Positions 1-6,194 of a stretch of 8,425 nucleotides of DNA are shown in pieces; positions within the stretch are counted from its first letter, which is position 1, and each line of letters begins with the position of its first letter. The position numbers were made by a program, and so were the translations under genes. Source of the DNA: Methylacidiphilum sp. (lineage in GTDB: Bacteria; Verrucomicrobiota; Verrucomicrobiia; CAIQCK01); NCBI GenBank assembly GCA_020718125.1, contig DYDC01000106.1:1-8425 (forward strand), written 5' to 3'. The notes under the pieces were generated by a model. The model did not search any database and was not told where the DNA came from. It saw only the letters and a list, made by a program, of their open reading frames with translations.

Positions 1-2
1 AG

Positions 3-74
3 TCTTTGCGCTTGCCTCGTCGTTACCGACAGCGTGCTGTCGAGCAGATGGTGCTTTTGGAGGCCAAGCGTTGA
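3..74 (+). CDS. Possible C-terminal end of an upstream gene (partial)
   Basis: The third forward frame is open from the window edge to a TGA at 72-74 and encodes about 23 residues, rich in arginine and ending in VLLEAKR. It reads like a basic helical C-terminus, and its codon choice (many CGT, CTT and TTG codons) differs from the C/G-ending codons of hpnH. The piece is too short to assign to a family. A second frame is also open here (2-460), so coding is not proven. If it is a gene end, the gene lies upstream of the hopanoid cluster on the same strand, about 450 bases from hpnH. Confidence 0.25.
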   Translation, partial: SLRLPRRYRQRAVEQMVLLEAKR

Positions 75-124
75 GCGTTCCCAAGTTGCCGGCAGACTTT
101 GTGAAGCTCTCGCGCAGGCTACCG

Positions 125-265
125 GCTATTGCAACACCTGAACCGCCGGCCAATCGCGCAATCCCAACCATTTCATGGTCAACGAACCCTTGTTTCTGTG
201 GGGGAAGCATTGAGGATGGAATGGTCAACCTGTTGAATCTCAAACCGTTCAAGTGTTGCAATAGC
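125..265. repeat. Imperfect palindromic (MITE- or REP-like) element, 141 bp
   Basis: Bases 125-145 (starting GCTATTGCAACA) are the reverse complement of 245-265 (ending TGTTGCAATAGC) with two mismatches in 21. The symmetry continues inward in diverged form: about 169-185 (CCATTTCATGGTCAACG) matches the reverse complement of about 207-223 at 13 of 17 positions. The whole element could therefore fold into one long interrupted hairpin centred near 195. It carries no gene. Such structure is typical of small non-autonomous transposable elements or of REP-type hairpins. No target-site duplication is obvious, and the copy number elsewhere in the genome is unknown. Confidence 0.55.
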
Positions 266-513
266 TACTGGCTATCGCCCCGGAATAATCGTTTGACAGC
301 CGCTGAAAGGCATGGAAGCATCTTCGCCGCGTGCAACGGGGGGCTTGGGTGTTTTCTTGGGCCGTTCCACCGCGCGCAACCAGAAGGAGTCGTTCGACAG
401 AATAATGAGTATGTGTGTTTATTTGCCGGACGGGGCCATCCCGCACGGCTTGCTGCATAGTGAAAGCCGCGCCGCAGACAGGGCCGTGGTGGGTGCCGTT
501 GCCGCCTTTTAGC

Positions 514-518
514 GAGGG
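514..518 (+). promoter_or_regulatory. Ribosome binding site fixing the hpnH start
   Basis: GAGGG lies seven bases before the GTG at 526. No better site precedes the other in-frame starts further upstream (for example GTG at 415), and homology to HpnH begins immediately after this GTG, so it supports 526 as the true start. Confidence 0.6.
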
Positions 519-525
519 ATTTGTT

Positions 526-1719
526 GTGCCTGTTCCACTGTCTCAAGCCGCCACCATTGCCACCTACGTCCTGAAGCAGAGGCTGAAGGGCAACAAGTAT
601 TATCCGCTCGTGCTGATGCTCGAGCCGCTGTTCCGCTGCAATCTGGAGTGCGCCGGCTGTGGCAAAATCCAGTATCCCGATCACGTCTTGAAACGCCGCT
701 TGACGCCGGAGCAGTGTTTCAAGGCCGTGGAGGAATGCGGCGCGCCGATGGTCAGCCTTCCCGGCGGCGAACCGCTCATCCACCCGGAGATCCGGCAGAT
801 TGTCGAGGGCCTGATCGCGCGCAAGAAATACATCTACCTCTGCACCAACGCGCTGTTGCTGAATCGCAAGCTGGACCTTTTCAAACCTTCGAAATACCTC
901 ACCCTCAGCGTTCACTTGGACGGGCTGAGCGACGAGCATGACTTCGCGGTCAACCGCGACGGCACCTTCGACACGGCCGTGGAGGCCATCCAAGAGGCCC
1001 TCCGACGCGGCTTCCGTGTCACGACCAACACCACGCTTTTCGAGGGCGCCGAGCCGGAACGGGTGCGGGCGTTTTTCGATTTCCTGACCAAGACGGGCGT
1101 CGAGGGCATGATGTTGTCGCCCGGTTACAGCTACAGCCACGCGCCCGACCAGGAACACTTCCTCGGCCGCCGGCGGACGACGGAGCTGTTCACGCGGATT
1201 CTCGGCAACCCGAAACGCGCCTGGCAGTTCAACCAGTCCCCGTTGTTCCTGGAGTTCCTGATGGGACTGCGTGAATACGAATGCACCCCGTGGGGCATGC
1301 CGACCTGCAATATCTTCGGCTGGCAGAAACCGTGTTACCTCCTCCAGGACGGCTATGCGAGCACCTTCAAGGAACTCATCAAAGAAACCGATTGGGAAAA
1401 CTACGGCCACCATACGGGCAACCCGCGCTGCGCGAACTGCATGGTCCACTCCGGCTACGAGGCCACCGCTGTCAACGACACCTTCGGCGCGCTCGGCGGC
1501 TTCCTGCGCACAGTGAAGCTCACGATCTTCGGCGAACTCGGTGAAGGTTATCGCCAGCGCCCCGTGCCAGTCCCTGTATTGAACGGCGGCCACGCCGACT
1601 GCAACGCCAATTGCAGCAGCGGCAAGATTGCCGACGACACGCACACCTGCGGCTGCGGCAACGGCGCCAGCGGCTGCTGCGCCACCACGAAGACCGAACC
1701 CGCTCCAGCGGGCAAGTGA
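526..1719 (+). CDS. hpnH: HpnH, radical SAM adenosylhopane synthase
   Basis: This is a cytosolic or membrane-associated radical SAM enzyme. The family adds a 5'-deoxyadenosyl radical to hopene (diploptene), giving adenosylhopane, the first step of C35 hopanoid side-chain synthesis. From the GTG start the protein has 397 residues. The iron-sulfur motif C38-x3-C42-x2-C45 lies in CNLECAGC, followed by the GGEP motif at 80-83 that helps bind SAM. Cys106 in YLCTNALLL matches the cysteine known in Zymomonas HpnH to quench the radical intermediate, and the identical numbering supports this start. Strongly HpnH-like stretches include PLVLMLEPLF (27-36), LSPGYSY (197-203) and CTPWG (253-257). The final ~47 residues (351-397) are an unusual tail with six cysteines and a Pro/Ala/Lys end; the family body normally stops around residue 380. 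The motif usually read as CMVHCG is CMVHSG here (Ser309). A small gene starts 14 bases downstream, then hpnG. Confidence 0.93.
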   Translation: MPVPLSQAATIATYVLKQRLKGNKYYPLVLMLEPLFRCNLECAGCGKIQYPDHVLKRRLTPEQCFKAVEECGAPMVSLPGGEPLIHPEIRQIVEGLIARKKYIYLCTNALLLNRKLDLFKPSKYLTLSVHLDGLSDEHDFAVNRDGTFDTAVEAIQEALRRGFRVTTNTTLFEGAEPERVRAFFDFLTKTGVEGMMLSPGYSYSHAPDQEHFLGRRRTTELFTRILGNPKRAWQFNQSPLFLEFLMGLREYECTPWGMPTCNIFGWQKPCYLLQDGYASTFKELIKETDWENYGHHTGNPRCANCMVHSGYEATAVNDTFGALGGFLRTVKLTIFGELGEGYRQRPVPVPVLNGGHADCNANCSSGKIADDTHTCGCGNGASGCCATTKTEPAPAGK

Positions 1720-1733
1720 GGAGGACTGACACG

Positions 1734-2039
1734 ATGAACGACCTCCATGCCGCCGTTGAGAAGGCTTTCGATTACCGTGGCGACGTCACGCTCGACCTCA
1801 AGGACGGCCGCCAGATCACCGGGTTCATGACCAATCGCGAGGCCCGCGGCACGGGAAGCCATCCGCAGCCTTTCGTCGAGATGATGATCGAGGGTCGGGA
1901 GGGATTGCTCCGGGTCGGCTACAGTGACATCGTCACGGTGCGTTTCACGGGTGAGGATGCCTCCACCGGCAAGTCCTGGGAAGAGTGGATTGCCAAACAC
2001 GAGGCGCTCAAGAAGGCCCACGCCTCCCACAGCCACTGA
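1734..2039 (+). CDS. Conserved-looking small protein between hpnH and hpnG, function unknown
   Basis: This 101-residue soluble protein has no signal peptide or membrane segment. The start is well supported: GAGGAGG at 1718-1724 overlaps the hpnH stop and lies nine bases before the ATG. The pattern is a short helix (residues 3-12), then FDYRGDVTLDLKDGRQITGF, which reads as two beta strands around a turn, more strands (48-52, 58-62, 66-72), then TGKSWEEWIAKHE, an amphipathic helix, and a His-rich end (HASHSH). Alternating strands with DG and EG turns suggest a small Sm-like or SH3-like barrel, which is inference only. I have an impression that similar proteins with FDYRGDVT and GKSWEEW segments occur in other bacteria, but I know no function. 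Its place between two consecutive enzymes of one pathway suggests a role with HpnH/HpnG, for example as a scaffold, carrier or regulator. Confidence 0.85.
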   Translation: MNDLHAAVEKAFDYRGDVTLDLKDGRQITGFMTNREARGTGSHPQPFVEMMIEGREGLLRVGYSDIVTVRFTGEDASTGKSWEEWIAKHEALKKAHASHSH

Positions 2040-2078
2040 CGTTTTCACCGAAGTTTTTCGTTGAGCGCCCGCACCGTC

Positions 2079-2114
2079 TCTGCCAGACTGCTTTTTACTG
2101 CGGCAGAAACTGCC
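2079..2114 (+). promoter_or_regulatory. Two mutually exclusive hairpins before hpnG
   Basis: TCTGCC (2079-2084) can pair with GGCAGA (2102-2107), while GGCAG (2102-2106) can instead pair with CTGCC (2110-2114) across an AAA loop. The two structures exclude each other and lie just before the hpnG start at 2126, where no Shine-Dalgarno sequence is visible. This could tune hpnG translation, or be chance in a GC-rich gap. Confidence 0.25.
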
Positions 2115-2125
2115 CCCTTTCTTTC

Positions 2126-2893
2126 ATGCCAGCGTTGTCGCCCATAGCGATACAAGTTGCCGTCCGAGAGGAACTGAATCCGATCCTCAAGCGTGTCCGT
2201 GTGGAGCGGGTTTTCCACGAGGTCACGTGGGATCAGCTCCGCAGCCTGCGCCACGCCCACCGCGACCACCTGCGGTTCTTCATCGGCACGCTCAACGACA
2301 TCCCCGTCGTCGTCTTCCGCACCGGCGTTGGCCGCCACCGCGCCCGCGAGATCGTCCGCATCTTCTTCGAGCACTTCGAGCCGCGCCTGTTCATTTCCAC
2401 CGGCTTCGGCGGGGCGCTCTCGCCGGACCTGGAAATCGGTGAAATCATCATGGCCAGCGACATCTGCGAGTTGCAGAGCGGCCTCTGCAACTGGCGCGGC
2501 GTCGTCCCCGCCACCAATGGCGAGGTCAAGTTCCGCCAAGGCCGGCTTGTCACGGCGGACCAGATGATTGTGGACGCCCTTGACAAGGCCAAGATCGGCG
2601 AGCTCCACAAGGCTTCCGTCGTGGACATGGAAACCAGCGCCGTGGCCGCGCTCTGCCAGCAATACAGCGTGCCGATGCTCGCCGTGCGCGCCATTTCCGA
2701 CCGTTCGGACGAGAACCTGCCGCTGGAAATCAACTCGTTTTTCAACAACGGCCAGGTCCGCCCCGGCCTGGTCGCCCGCGCCATTGTCGTCCACCCGCCC
2801 ACCGTGGTCGGCCTCTTCAAGCTCGCCAAGCACGCTTGGAAAGCCGGCGATGACCTCGCCCGTTTTCTCCAGAAACTCGTCGCCGCCGTTTGA
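2126..2893 (+). CDS. hpnG: HpnG, adenosylhopane nucleosidase/phosphorylase
   Basis: This is a 255-residue member of the nucleoside phosphorylase / MTA-SAH nucleosidase superfamily (PNP_UDP_1). In hopanoid producers HpnG removes adenine from adenosylhopane to give (phospho)ribosylhopane, the precursor of bacteriohopanetetrol. Visible marks are the N-terminal strand with VAVREELNPIL (11-21), TGVGRHRA (66-73), STGFGGALSPDLEIGEI (91-107), the VVDMETSAVAA motif (165-175) whose Met-Glu binds the ribose, and AVRAISDRSDENLP (187-199) with the catalytic-type Asp192. The length suits the family. The ATG at 2126 is chosen because homology begins right after it, although no Shine-Dalgarno precedes it. 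The C-terminus (KLAKHAWKAGDDLARFLQKLV) is a basic amphipathic helix, which might help contact the membrane where the substrate sits (inference). The gene lies 86 bases after the small gene and is the last of the forward group. Confidence 0.88.
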   Translation: MPALSPIAIQVAVREELNPILKRVRVERVFHEVTWDQLRSLRHAHRDHLRFFIGTLNDIPVVVFRTGVGRHRAREIVRIFFEHFEPRLFISTGFGGALSPDLEIGEIIMASDICELQSGLCNWRGVVPATNGEVKFRQGRLVTADQMIVDALDKAKIGELHKASVVDMETSAVAALCQQYSVPMLAVRAISDRSDENLPLEINSFFNNGQVRPGLVARAIVVHPPTVVGLFKLAKHAWKAGDDLARFLQKLVAAV

Positions 2894-2906
2894 CTTTCTT
2901 CCGCGC

Positions 2907-2932
2907 GGCTGCTTCGACCCGCCCGCGCAGCC
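2907..2932. terminator. Weak hairpin between converging genes
   Basis: GGCTGC (2907-2912) and GCAGCC (2927-2932) form a six-base-pair GC stem with a 14-base loop in the 38-base gap between hpnG and the opposing ThuA gene. There is no T-run on either side, so it is a poor intrinsic terminator; it might serve both directions or none. Confidence 0.25.
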
Positions 2933-3906
2933 TACCTCAGCGGCACTTCGCATCCGGTTGTCCGCTGGATCATGCGTTGGATGCTCTCCAGCGTCCACTT
3001 CGCCGGTTTCGGCTTGTCCTGGCCCGAGACCAGTTCCTCCACCGTCGGCGTTTTCGACGCAATACCGCCGGGCGGCACCTCCAACCGCGCGACCCACGTG
3101 ATCGCGTTGAGCACCAGCTTGCGGTAATCGTCGTGCGCCCAGTTCCAGTGCGAGTGGCCGCCGGTGAACCCGAAGCCACGCCCGCCGTCGGGCCGCTGGC
3201 AGACCCACGCGGTGTGCTCGGCCATTCCACGCCGCGCACGCACGGTGGGATTGCCGCTGTGCGTGCCATCAGGCTGTTCGCGCGTGCTGTCTGGCGGCGC
3301 GGCCGTCAGGATGGGCGTCACTCCATCCATCGGCTCGCGAAACCGCATGTGGTAATACCACTCGTCGCAAATCGTGAACGGCCGCACGCCGCGGGTCGCC
3401 GGATGCGACGGCAATTGCTTGAACGCCGCCTCCCACGACGGGTTCACCGACCAATGCTGTTCGAAATAGCCGCCGACCCATTTCAGCAACCTCTCCCGCG
3501 CCGCGCGGTCGGTCGTGTCGAGCGTGAAGTGCAGGCACGCCACGCCGGCACCCTTCCCCACCACACGCTCCAGTTCCTCGCCATGCTGGACCAGCAGATC
3601 GCCCGCGTCGCAATAGATGACCACCGCAGCCGCCCCCTCCAACACGGTTGCGTCCTGCGGCCAGCCGCGACTTACCACGGCCCACACGCGGTCGGGCATC
3701 GCCGTGTTCAGGCGTTGCGCCAGCAACTGGCAGCCCGCGTGGTGGCAATGCTGCGCATAACCGTGGCTGTCCGGCCCCGCCAGAAACACAACCTTCTTCC
3801 GGCTTTCCTCGCTGGCGCAGCCGGACGTTGCGAGTATCGTCACCGCCAGCGCCAGCCCGATCACGCGCGCGACGCCCGAAACGAAGCTTGTGGTGAAATC
3901 AGCCAT
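2932..3906 (-). CDS. Exported ThuA-domain protein
   Basis: This 324-residue protein is of the ThuA family (glutamine-amidotransferase-like fold, first described in trehalose utilisation). The molecular role of most members is unknown; many in Verrucomicrobia and Planctomycetes are secreted and linked to carbohydrate breakdown. The N-terminus has a hydrophobic segment (residues 14-27) ending ILATSGC, so Cys30 could be a lipoprotein attachment site. The -3 residue is Thr rather than Leu, so ordinary signal-peptidase cleavage is also possible. The fold begins at VVFLAGPDSHG (39-49), continues with VVIYCDAGDL, GAGVACLHF and a DEWYYHMRF stretch, and ends with GFTGGHSHWNWAHDDYRKLVLNAITW, all typical of the family. 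The tail has the PSxTPTxEEL-like SKTPTVEELVSGQDKPKP linker often seen in planctomycete and verrucomicrobial members. GGGAG (3916-3920) lies nine bases before the ATG and touches the stop of the preceding CNNM gene, so it is probably co-transcribed with the CNNM pair. Confidence 0.85.
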   Translation of the reverse strand: MADFTTSFVSGVARVIGLALAVTILATSGCASEESRKKVVFLAGPDSHGYAQHCHHAGCQLLAQRLNTAMPDRVWAVVSRGWPQDATVLEGAAAVVIYCDAGDLLVQHGEELERVVGKGAGVACLHFTLDTTDRAARERLLKWVGGYFEQHWSVNPSWEAAFKQLPSHPATRGVRPFTICDEWYYHMRFREPMDGVTPILTAAPPDSTREQPDGTHSGNPTVRARRGMAEHTAWVCQRPDGGRGFGFTGGHSHWNWAHDDYRKLVLNAITWVARLEVPPGGIASKTPTVEELVSGQDKPKPAKWTLESIQRMIQRTTGCEVPLR

Positions 3907-3919
3907 CGCCCCTCACTCC

Positions 3920-4894
3920 CTACAGCGCGATCTCGCCCACAATCTTCTCTGCCAATCCGGCCAGCGTCACCACGCCCAACGGGTGCTTCTTCGCATCTAG
4001 CACTACCGCCATCGGCGCGCCCAGTCCCCGCAACCGTGCCAGCGCGCGGTCCAACGCCTCCGCCGCATCCACTGTCGGCGCGGGCCGGCTGAAATCCGCC
4101 GCCGTCTTCATGGCTGCGCCCGTCTCGCCGCGAAGAATGTCATACACGTCCACCCCCCCCAGCAGTTGCCCCGCCGCGTCCAGCATCGGCAACCACACCA
4201 CCTCGTGGTCGCGCGCCTGGCGCAGGATTTCCGCCGCGGACGTCTGCGGCGTCACCGCCAGCACTTGCGCCATCGGCGACATCACGTCGCGCACCGGCGT
4301 CACGCACATTTCGAAGACGCCGGCGATCATTGTCCGTTCCTCGGCGCTGAGTTTCTGGCCCAGTTCGCCCTCACGCGCCAGCAGCAGCAGTTCTTCGCGC
4401 GTCACGAACAGTTCCTTCCGCTGGCGCGCCTCGCCGGCCAGCCGCATCAAGGCCGACGCCAGCGCCCCAAATGTCACCGTCAGCGGCTTCATCACCACCG
4501 CGCACCAGCGCAGCGGCATCGCCAGTATCATGCTCGACCGGAACGGATGGACCCGGAACAGCGACTTCGGCATCAGTTCGCCCACCACCAGCAGCACGAA
4601 AGTCATCGCCGCGATGGCCACTGGCAAGCCGAGCCGCGGCCAGTGCCGCATCGCCGCGCCCGCCGCGATGACGGTCGCGATGGCATTGACGAGCGTGTTG
4701 CCCACGAGCACGGTCGCCAGGAACCGGTCGGGACGCTCCAGGAACCCCTGCAACACCAGCGCCCGCGGGTCGCGCCGCCGCGCGTGATGACGCAGGCGGA
4801 TCTTGTTCAGCAACAGCAGCCCGGTCTCGACGCCGGAGAAGCAAAACGAGATCGCCACGCACAGCAGCAGCGCGATGAGTTCCGCCAGGCTCAT
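3920..4894 (-). CDS. CNNM/CBS-domain membrane protein, short form lacking CorC domain
   Basis: This 324-residue integral membrane protein belongs to the CNNM (DUF21) family, the bacterial CorC/HlyC-related transporters implicated in Mg2+ or other cation export. The DUF21 part occupies about residues 1-150, with membrane segments near 4-28, 58-82 and 90-110 and family motifs FSGVETGLLLL (19-29), GNTLVNA (65-71) and GELMPKS (105-111). A pair of CBS modules, which bind adenine nucleotides in relatives, spans about 200-318 (VRDVMSPM, WLPMLDAAGQLLGGV, GAPMAVVLDAKKHPLGVVTL). The protein stops right after the second CBS module at EKIVGEIAL, so the C-terminal CorC_HlyC domain of its neighbour is absent. 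No frame disruption is seen; it looks like a natural short form. Its ATG overlaps the stop of the upstream CNNM gene by four bases (ATGA), and GGAGG (4902-4906) lies seven bases before it, pointing to coupled translation and possibly a heterodimer. Confidence 0.88.
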   Translation of the reverse strand: MSLAELIALLLCVAISFCFSGVETGLLLLNKIRLRHHARRRDPRALVLQGFLERPDRFLATVLVGNTLVNAIATVIAAGAAMRHWPRLGLPVAIAAMTFVLLVVGELMPKSLFRVHPFRSSMILAMPLRWCAVVMKPLTVTFGALASALMRLAGEARQRKELFVTREELLLLAREGELGQKLSAEERTMIAGVFEMCVTPVRDVMSPMAQVLAVTPQTSAAEILRQARDHEVVWLPMLDAAGQLLGGVDVYDILRGETGAAMKTAADFSRPAPTVDAAEALDRALARLRGLGAPMAVVLDAKKHPLGVVTLAGLAEKIVGEIAL

Positions 4895-6141
4895 GCCGCG
4901 CCCTCCGGGCGGCGCACCAGCCGCAACTGGATGATCCGGTTCTTCGCCGCGCGCTCGACGGTGACCTCCACGCCGCGCAGCCGCGCCGTCACGCCGGGTT
5001 TCGCGATGCCGCTGAGCTGCGTCGCCACCAGCCCGCCAATGGTATCCACGCCGCGCGAGGCCAGATTCAGCTCCAACGCGTCGTTGAGGTCGTCCAGCCG
5101 CACGTCGCCCGCCACCAGCCAGGCGTCTTCACTGACACGCCGGATGTCCTCCTCCGGGGCGCGAAACTCGCCCGCCAGGTCGCCGACGATTTCCTCCAGG
5201 ATGTCCGCCATCGTCAACAGCCCCTCCGTGCCGCCAAACTCGTCCACCACGACCGCCATCGGCCGCTTGTGCGTCTGGAACGCCTTCAGCAGCCGCACCG
5301 CGTTCATCGTCTCCGGCACGAACGATGGCGGGTCCATGATCTCCACCACGTCCTCGTCCGGCGCAAGCAGGCATCGTTTCACGTCGAGGATGCCGACAAT
5401 GGTGTCGGGCGTCTCGTCATAAACCGGCACGCGCCGGTGGCCGCACTTCTTCAGGAACGCGATCAACTCGGGCTTCGGCATGGTCGCCGCCACACAGATC
5501 ATGTCCACCCGCGGCACCAGCAGGTCCTTCGCGGTGTGGCGGCGCAGGCGCAGGATTTCCTGGATCATGTTCTTCTCCGCGCCACGCAACACGCCCTCCT
5601 GCATGCTGACCTCCAGCAACGTCCGCACCTCGTCCTCGGACAATCCCGCTGTCGGTTTCGCGCCCGACGGCACCAGCAGCCGGTTCAACCGCTGCGACAA
5701 CTCATGCGACACGATCAGCAACGGCCCCACCACGCGCGCAATGGCGCGGATGGGCCGCGCCGTCAGCCGCACAACGCGCGCGGGATTGAGGATCGCCATC
5801 AGTTTCGGCGCAAGCTCGCCGATGGTGACCAGCAGCGGCGCCATGATGACGACGGCGAGCAAGCCCGCCATGGCCGGCGGGTGGTGCCGCAGCAACAACC
5901 AGAACATGACGGCCGTGGCGGTCGTGTTGACCAGCGTGTTGCCCAACAGGATGGTCGAGAGCAACCGGCGCGGCATGCCGAGCAGTTCCGCCACGACGGC
6001 GCCGAGCGCGGGGGATTGCCCCTCAAGCCGCCGCGCCTGGATCCGGCCCAGTGAGAAAAGCGCCGTCTCCGTGCCGGAAAAGAAGGCCGACAGCGCCAAC
6101 AGCGCCAGCAGGCCCAGCATCGGCAATATCCAGTCGGTCAT
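4891..6141 (-). CDS. CNNM/CBS/CorC-domain membrane protein (hemolysin C-like), full length
   Basis: This 416-residue integral membrane protein has the full CNNM layout. The DUF21 domain covers about 1-150, with membrane segments near 4-30, 60-84 and 90-115 and motifs FSGTETALFSL (21-31), GNTLVNTT (67-74) and GELAPKL (108-114). The juxtamembrane acidic helix includes GLSEDEVRTLLEVSMQEGVL. The CBS pair spans about 205-322 (LLVPRVDMICV, RRVPVYDETPDTIVGILDV, MAVVVDEFGGTEGLLTMADI). The CorC_HlyC domain covers about 335-412 (DAWLVAGDVRLDDLN, DTIGGLV, RIIQLRLVRR). Relatives are linked to Mg2+/Co2+ efflux; the older name hemolysin reflects early genetics, not toxin activity. Calling it a transporter is family knowledge; the ion is not readable from sequence. 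The nearest ribosome site, GGAGG at 6155-6159, is 13 bases from the ATG, rather far. It lies 53 bases after the glycosyltransferase gene and overlaps the next CNNM gene by four bases. Confidence 0.9.
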   Translation of the reverse strand: MTDWILPMLGLLALLALSAFFSGTETALFSLGRIQARRLEGQSPALGAVVAELLGMPRRLLSTILLGNTLVNTTATAVMFWLLLRHHPPAMAGLLAVVIMAPLLVTIGELAPKLMAILNPARVVRLTARPIRAIARVVGPLLIVSHELSQRLNRLLVPSGAKPTAGLSEDEVRTLLEVSMQEGVLRGAEKNMIQEILRLRRHTAKDLLVPRVDMICVAATMPKPELIAFLKKCGHRRVPVYDETPDTIVGILDVKRCLLAPDEDVVEIMDPPSFVPETMNAVRLLKAFQTHKRPMAVVVDEFGGTEGLLTMADILEEIVGDLAGEFRAPEEDIRRVSEDAWLVAGDVRLDDLNDALELNLASRGVDTIGGLVATQLSGIAKPGVTARLRGVEVTVERAAKNRIIQLRLVRRPEGAA

Positions 6142-6179
6142 CGTTGTCGCGCGTCCTCCGTCACCGCGACGTTAACCGA

Positions 6180-6193
6180 GCCTGGCGGCAGGC
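6180..6193 (-). terminator. Short hairpin after the glycosyltransferase genes
   Basis: GCCTG (6180-6184) and CAGGC (6189-6193) form a perfect five-base-pair stem with a four-base loop, one base beyond the stop codon of the family 4 glycosyltransferase. On the transcribed strand only TCGGTTAAC follows, with no real T-run. It may weaken read-through into the CNNM genes or merely stabilise the message end. Confidence 0.3.
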
Positions 6194-6194
6194 G

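Larger units (their letters stand above)
75..525. other. Gene-poor stretch upstream of hpnH
   Basis: No convincing gene is seen in this 450-base stretch. A forward frame is open from base 2 to 460, but its translation shows no recognisable domain, is rich in scattered Cys, Pro and Trp, and runs straight through a palindromic repeat (125-265). The base composition is visibly less GC-rich than the flanking genes. A TTGACA hexamer occurs at 293-298 but has no good -10 box at normal spacing. A hairpin with CGGCTT (446-451) pairing to AAGCCG (464-469) over a 12-base loop sits 57 bases before the hpnH start and could be part of its leader. The hpnH promoter probably lies here but cannot be placed. 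Confidence 0.5.

Noticed and set aside
293..321. TTGACA hexamer as a -35 box for hpnH
   Set aside because: At 16-18 base spacing the downstream hexamers (around AAGCAT) do not resemble TATAAT, and the site is over 200 bases from the gene.
2..460. Forward open frame upstream of hpnH
   Set aside because: It has no recognisable domain or convincing start, has an irregular amino-acid make-up, and runs through the palindromic element. It looks like chance openness.
265..1644. 459-codon reverse open frame opposite hpnH
   Set aside because: It is antisense to a clearly identified gene, and its repetitive Ala/Arg/Val/Glu translation is typical of the complement of GC-rich codons.
2045..3208. 387-codon reverse open frame opposite hpnG and the ThuA 3' end
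   Set aside because: It overlaps two well-supported genes, and its Ala/Gly/Asp/Arg-rich translation has no domain, so it is a shadow.
2890..5422. Long forward open frames opposite the ThuA and CNNM genes
   Set aside because: Their translations are low-complexity Arg/His/Pro/Gln strings, while the minus strand encodes clear domain-bearing proteins.
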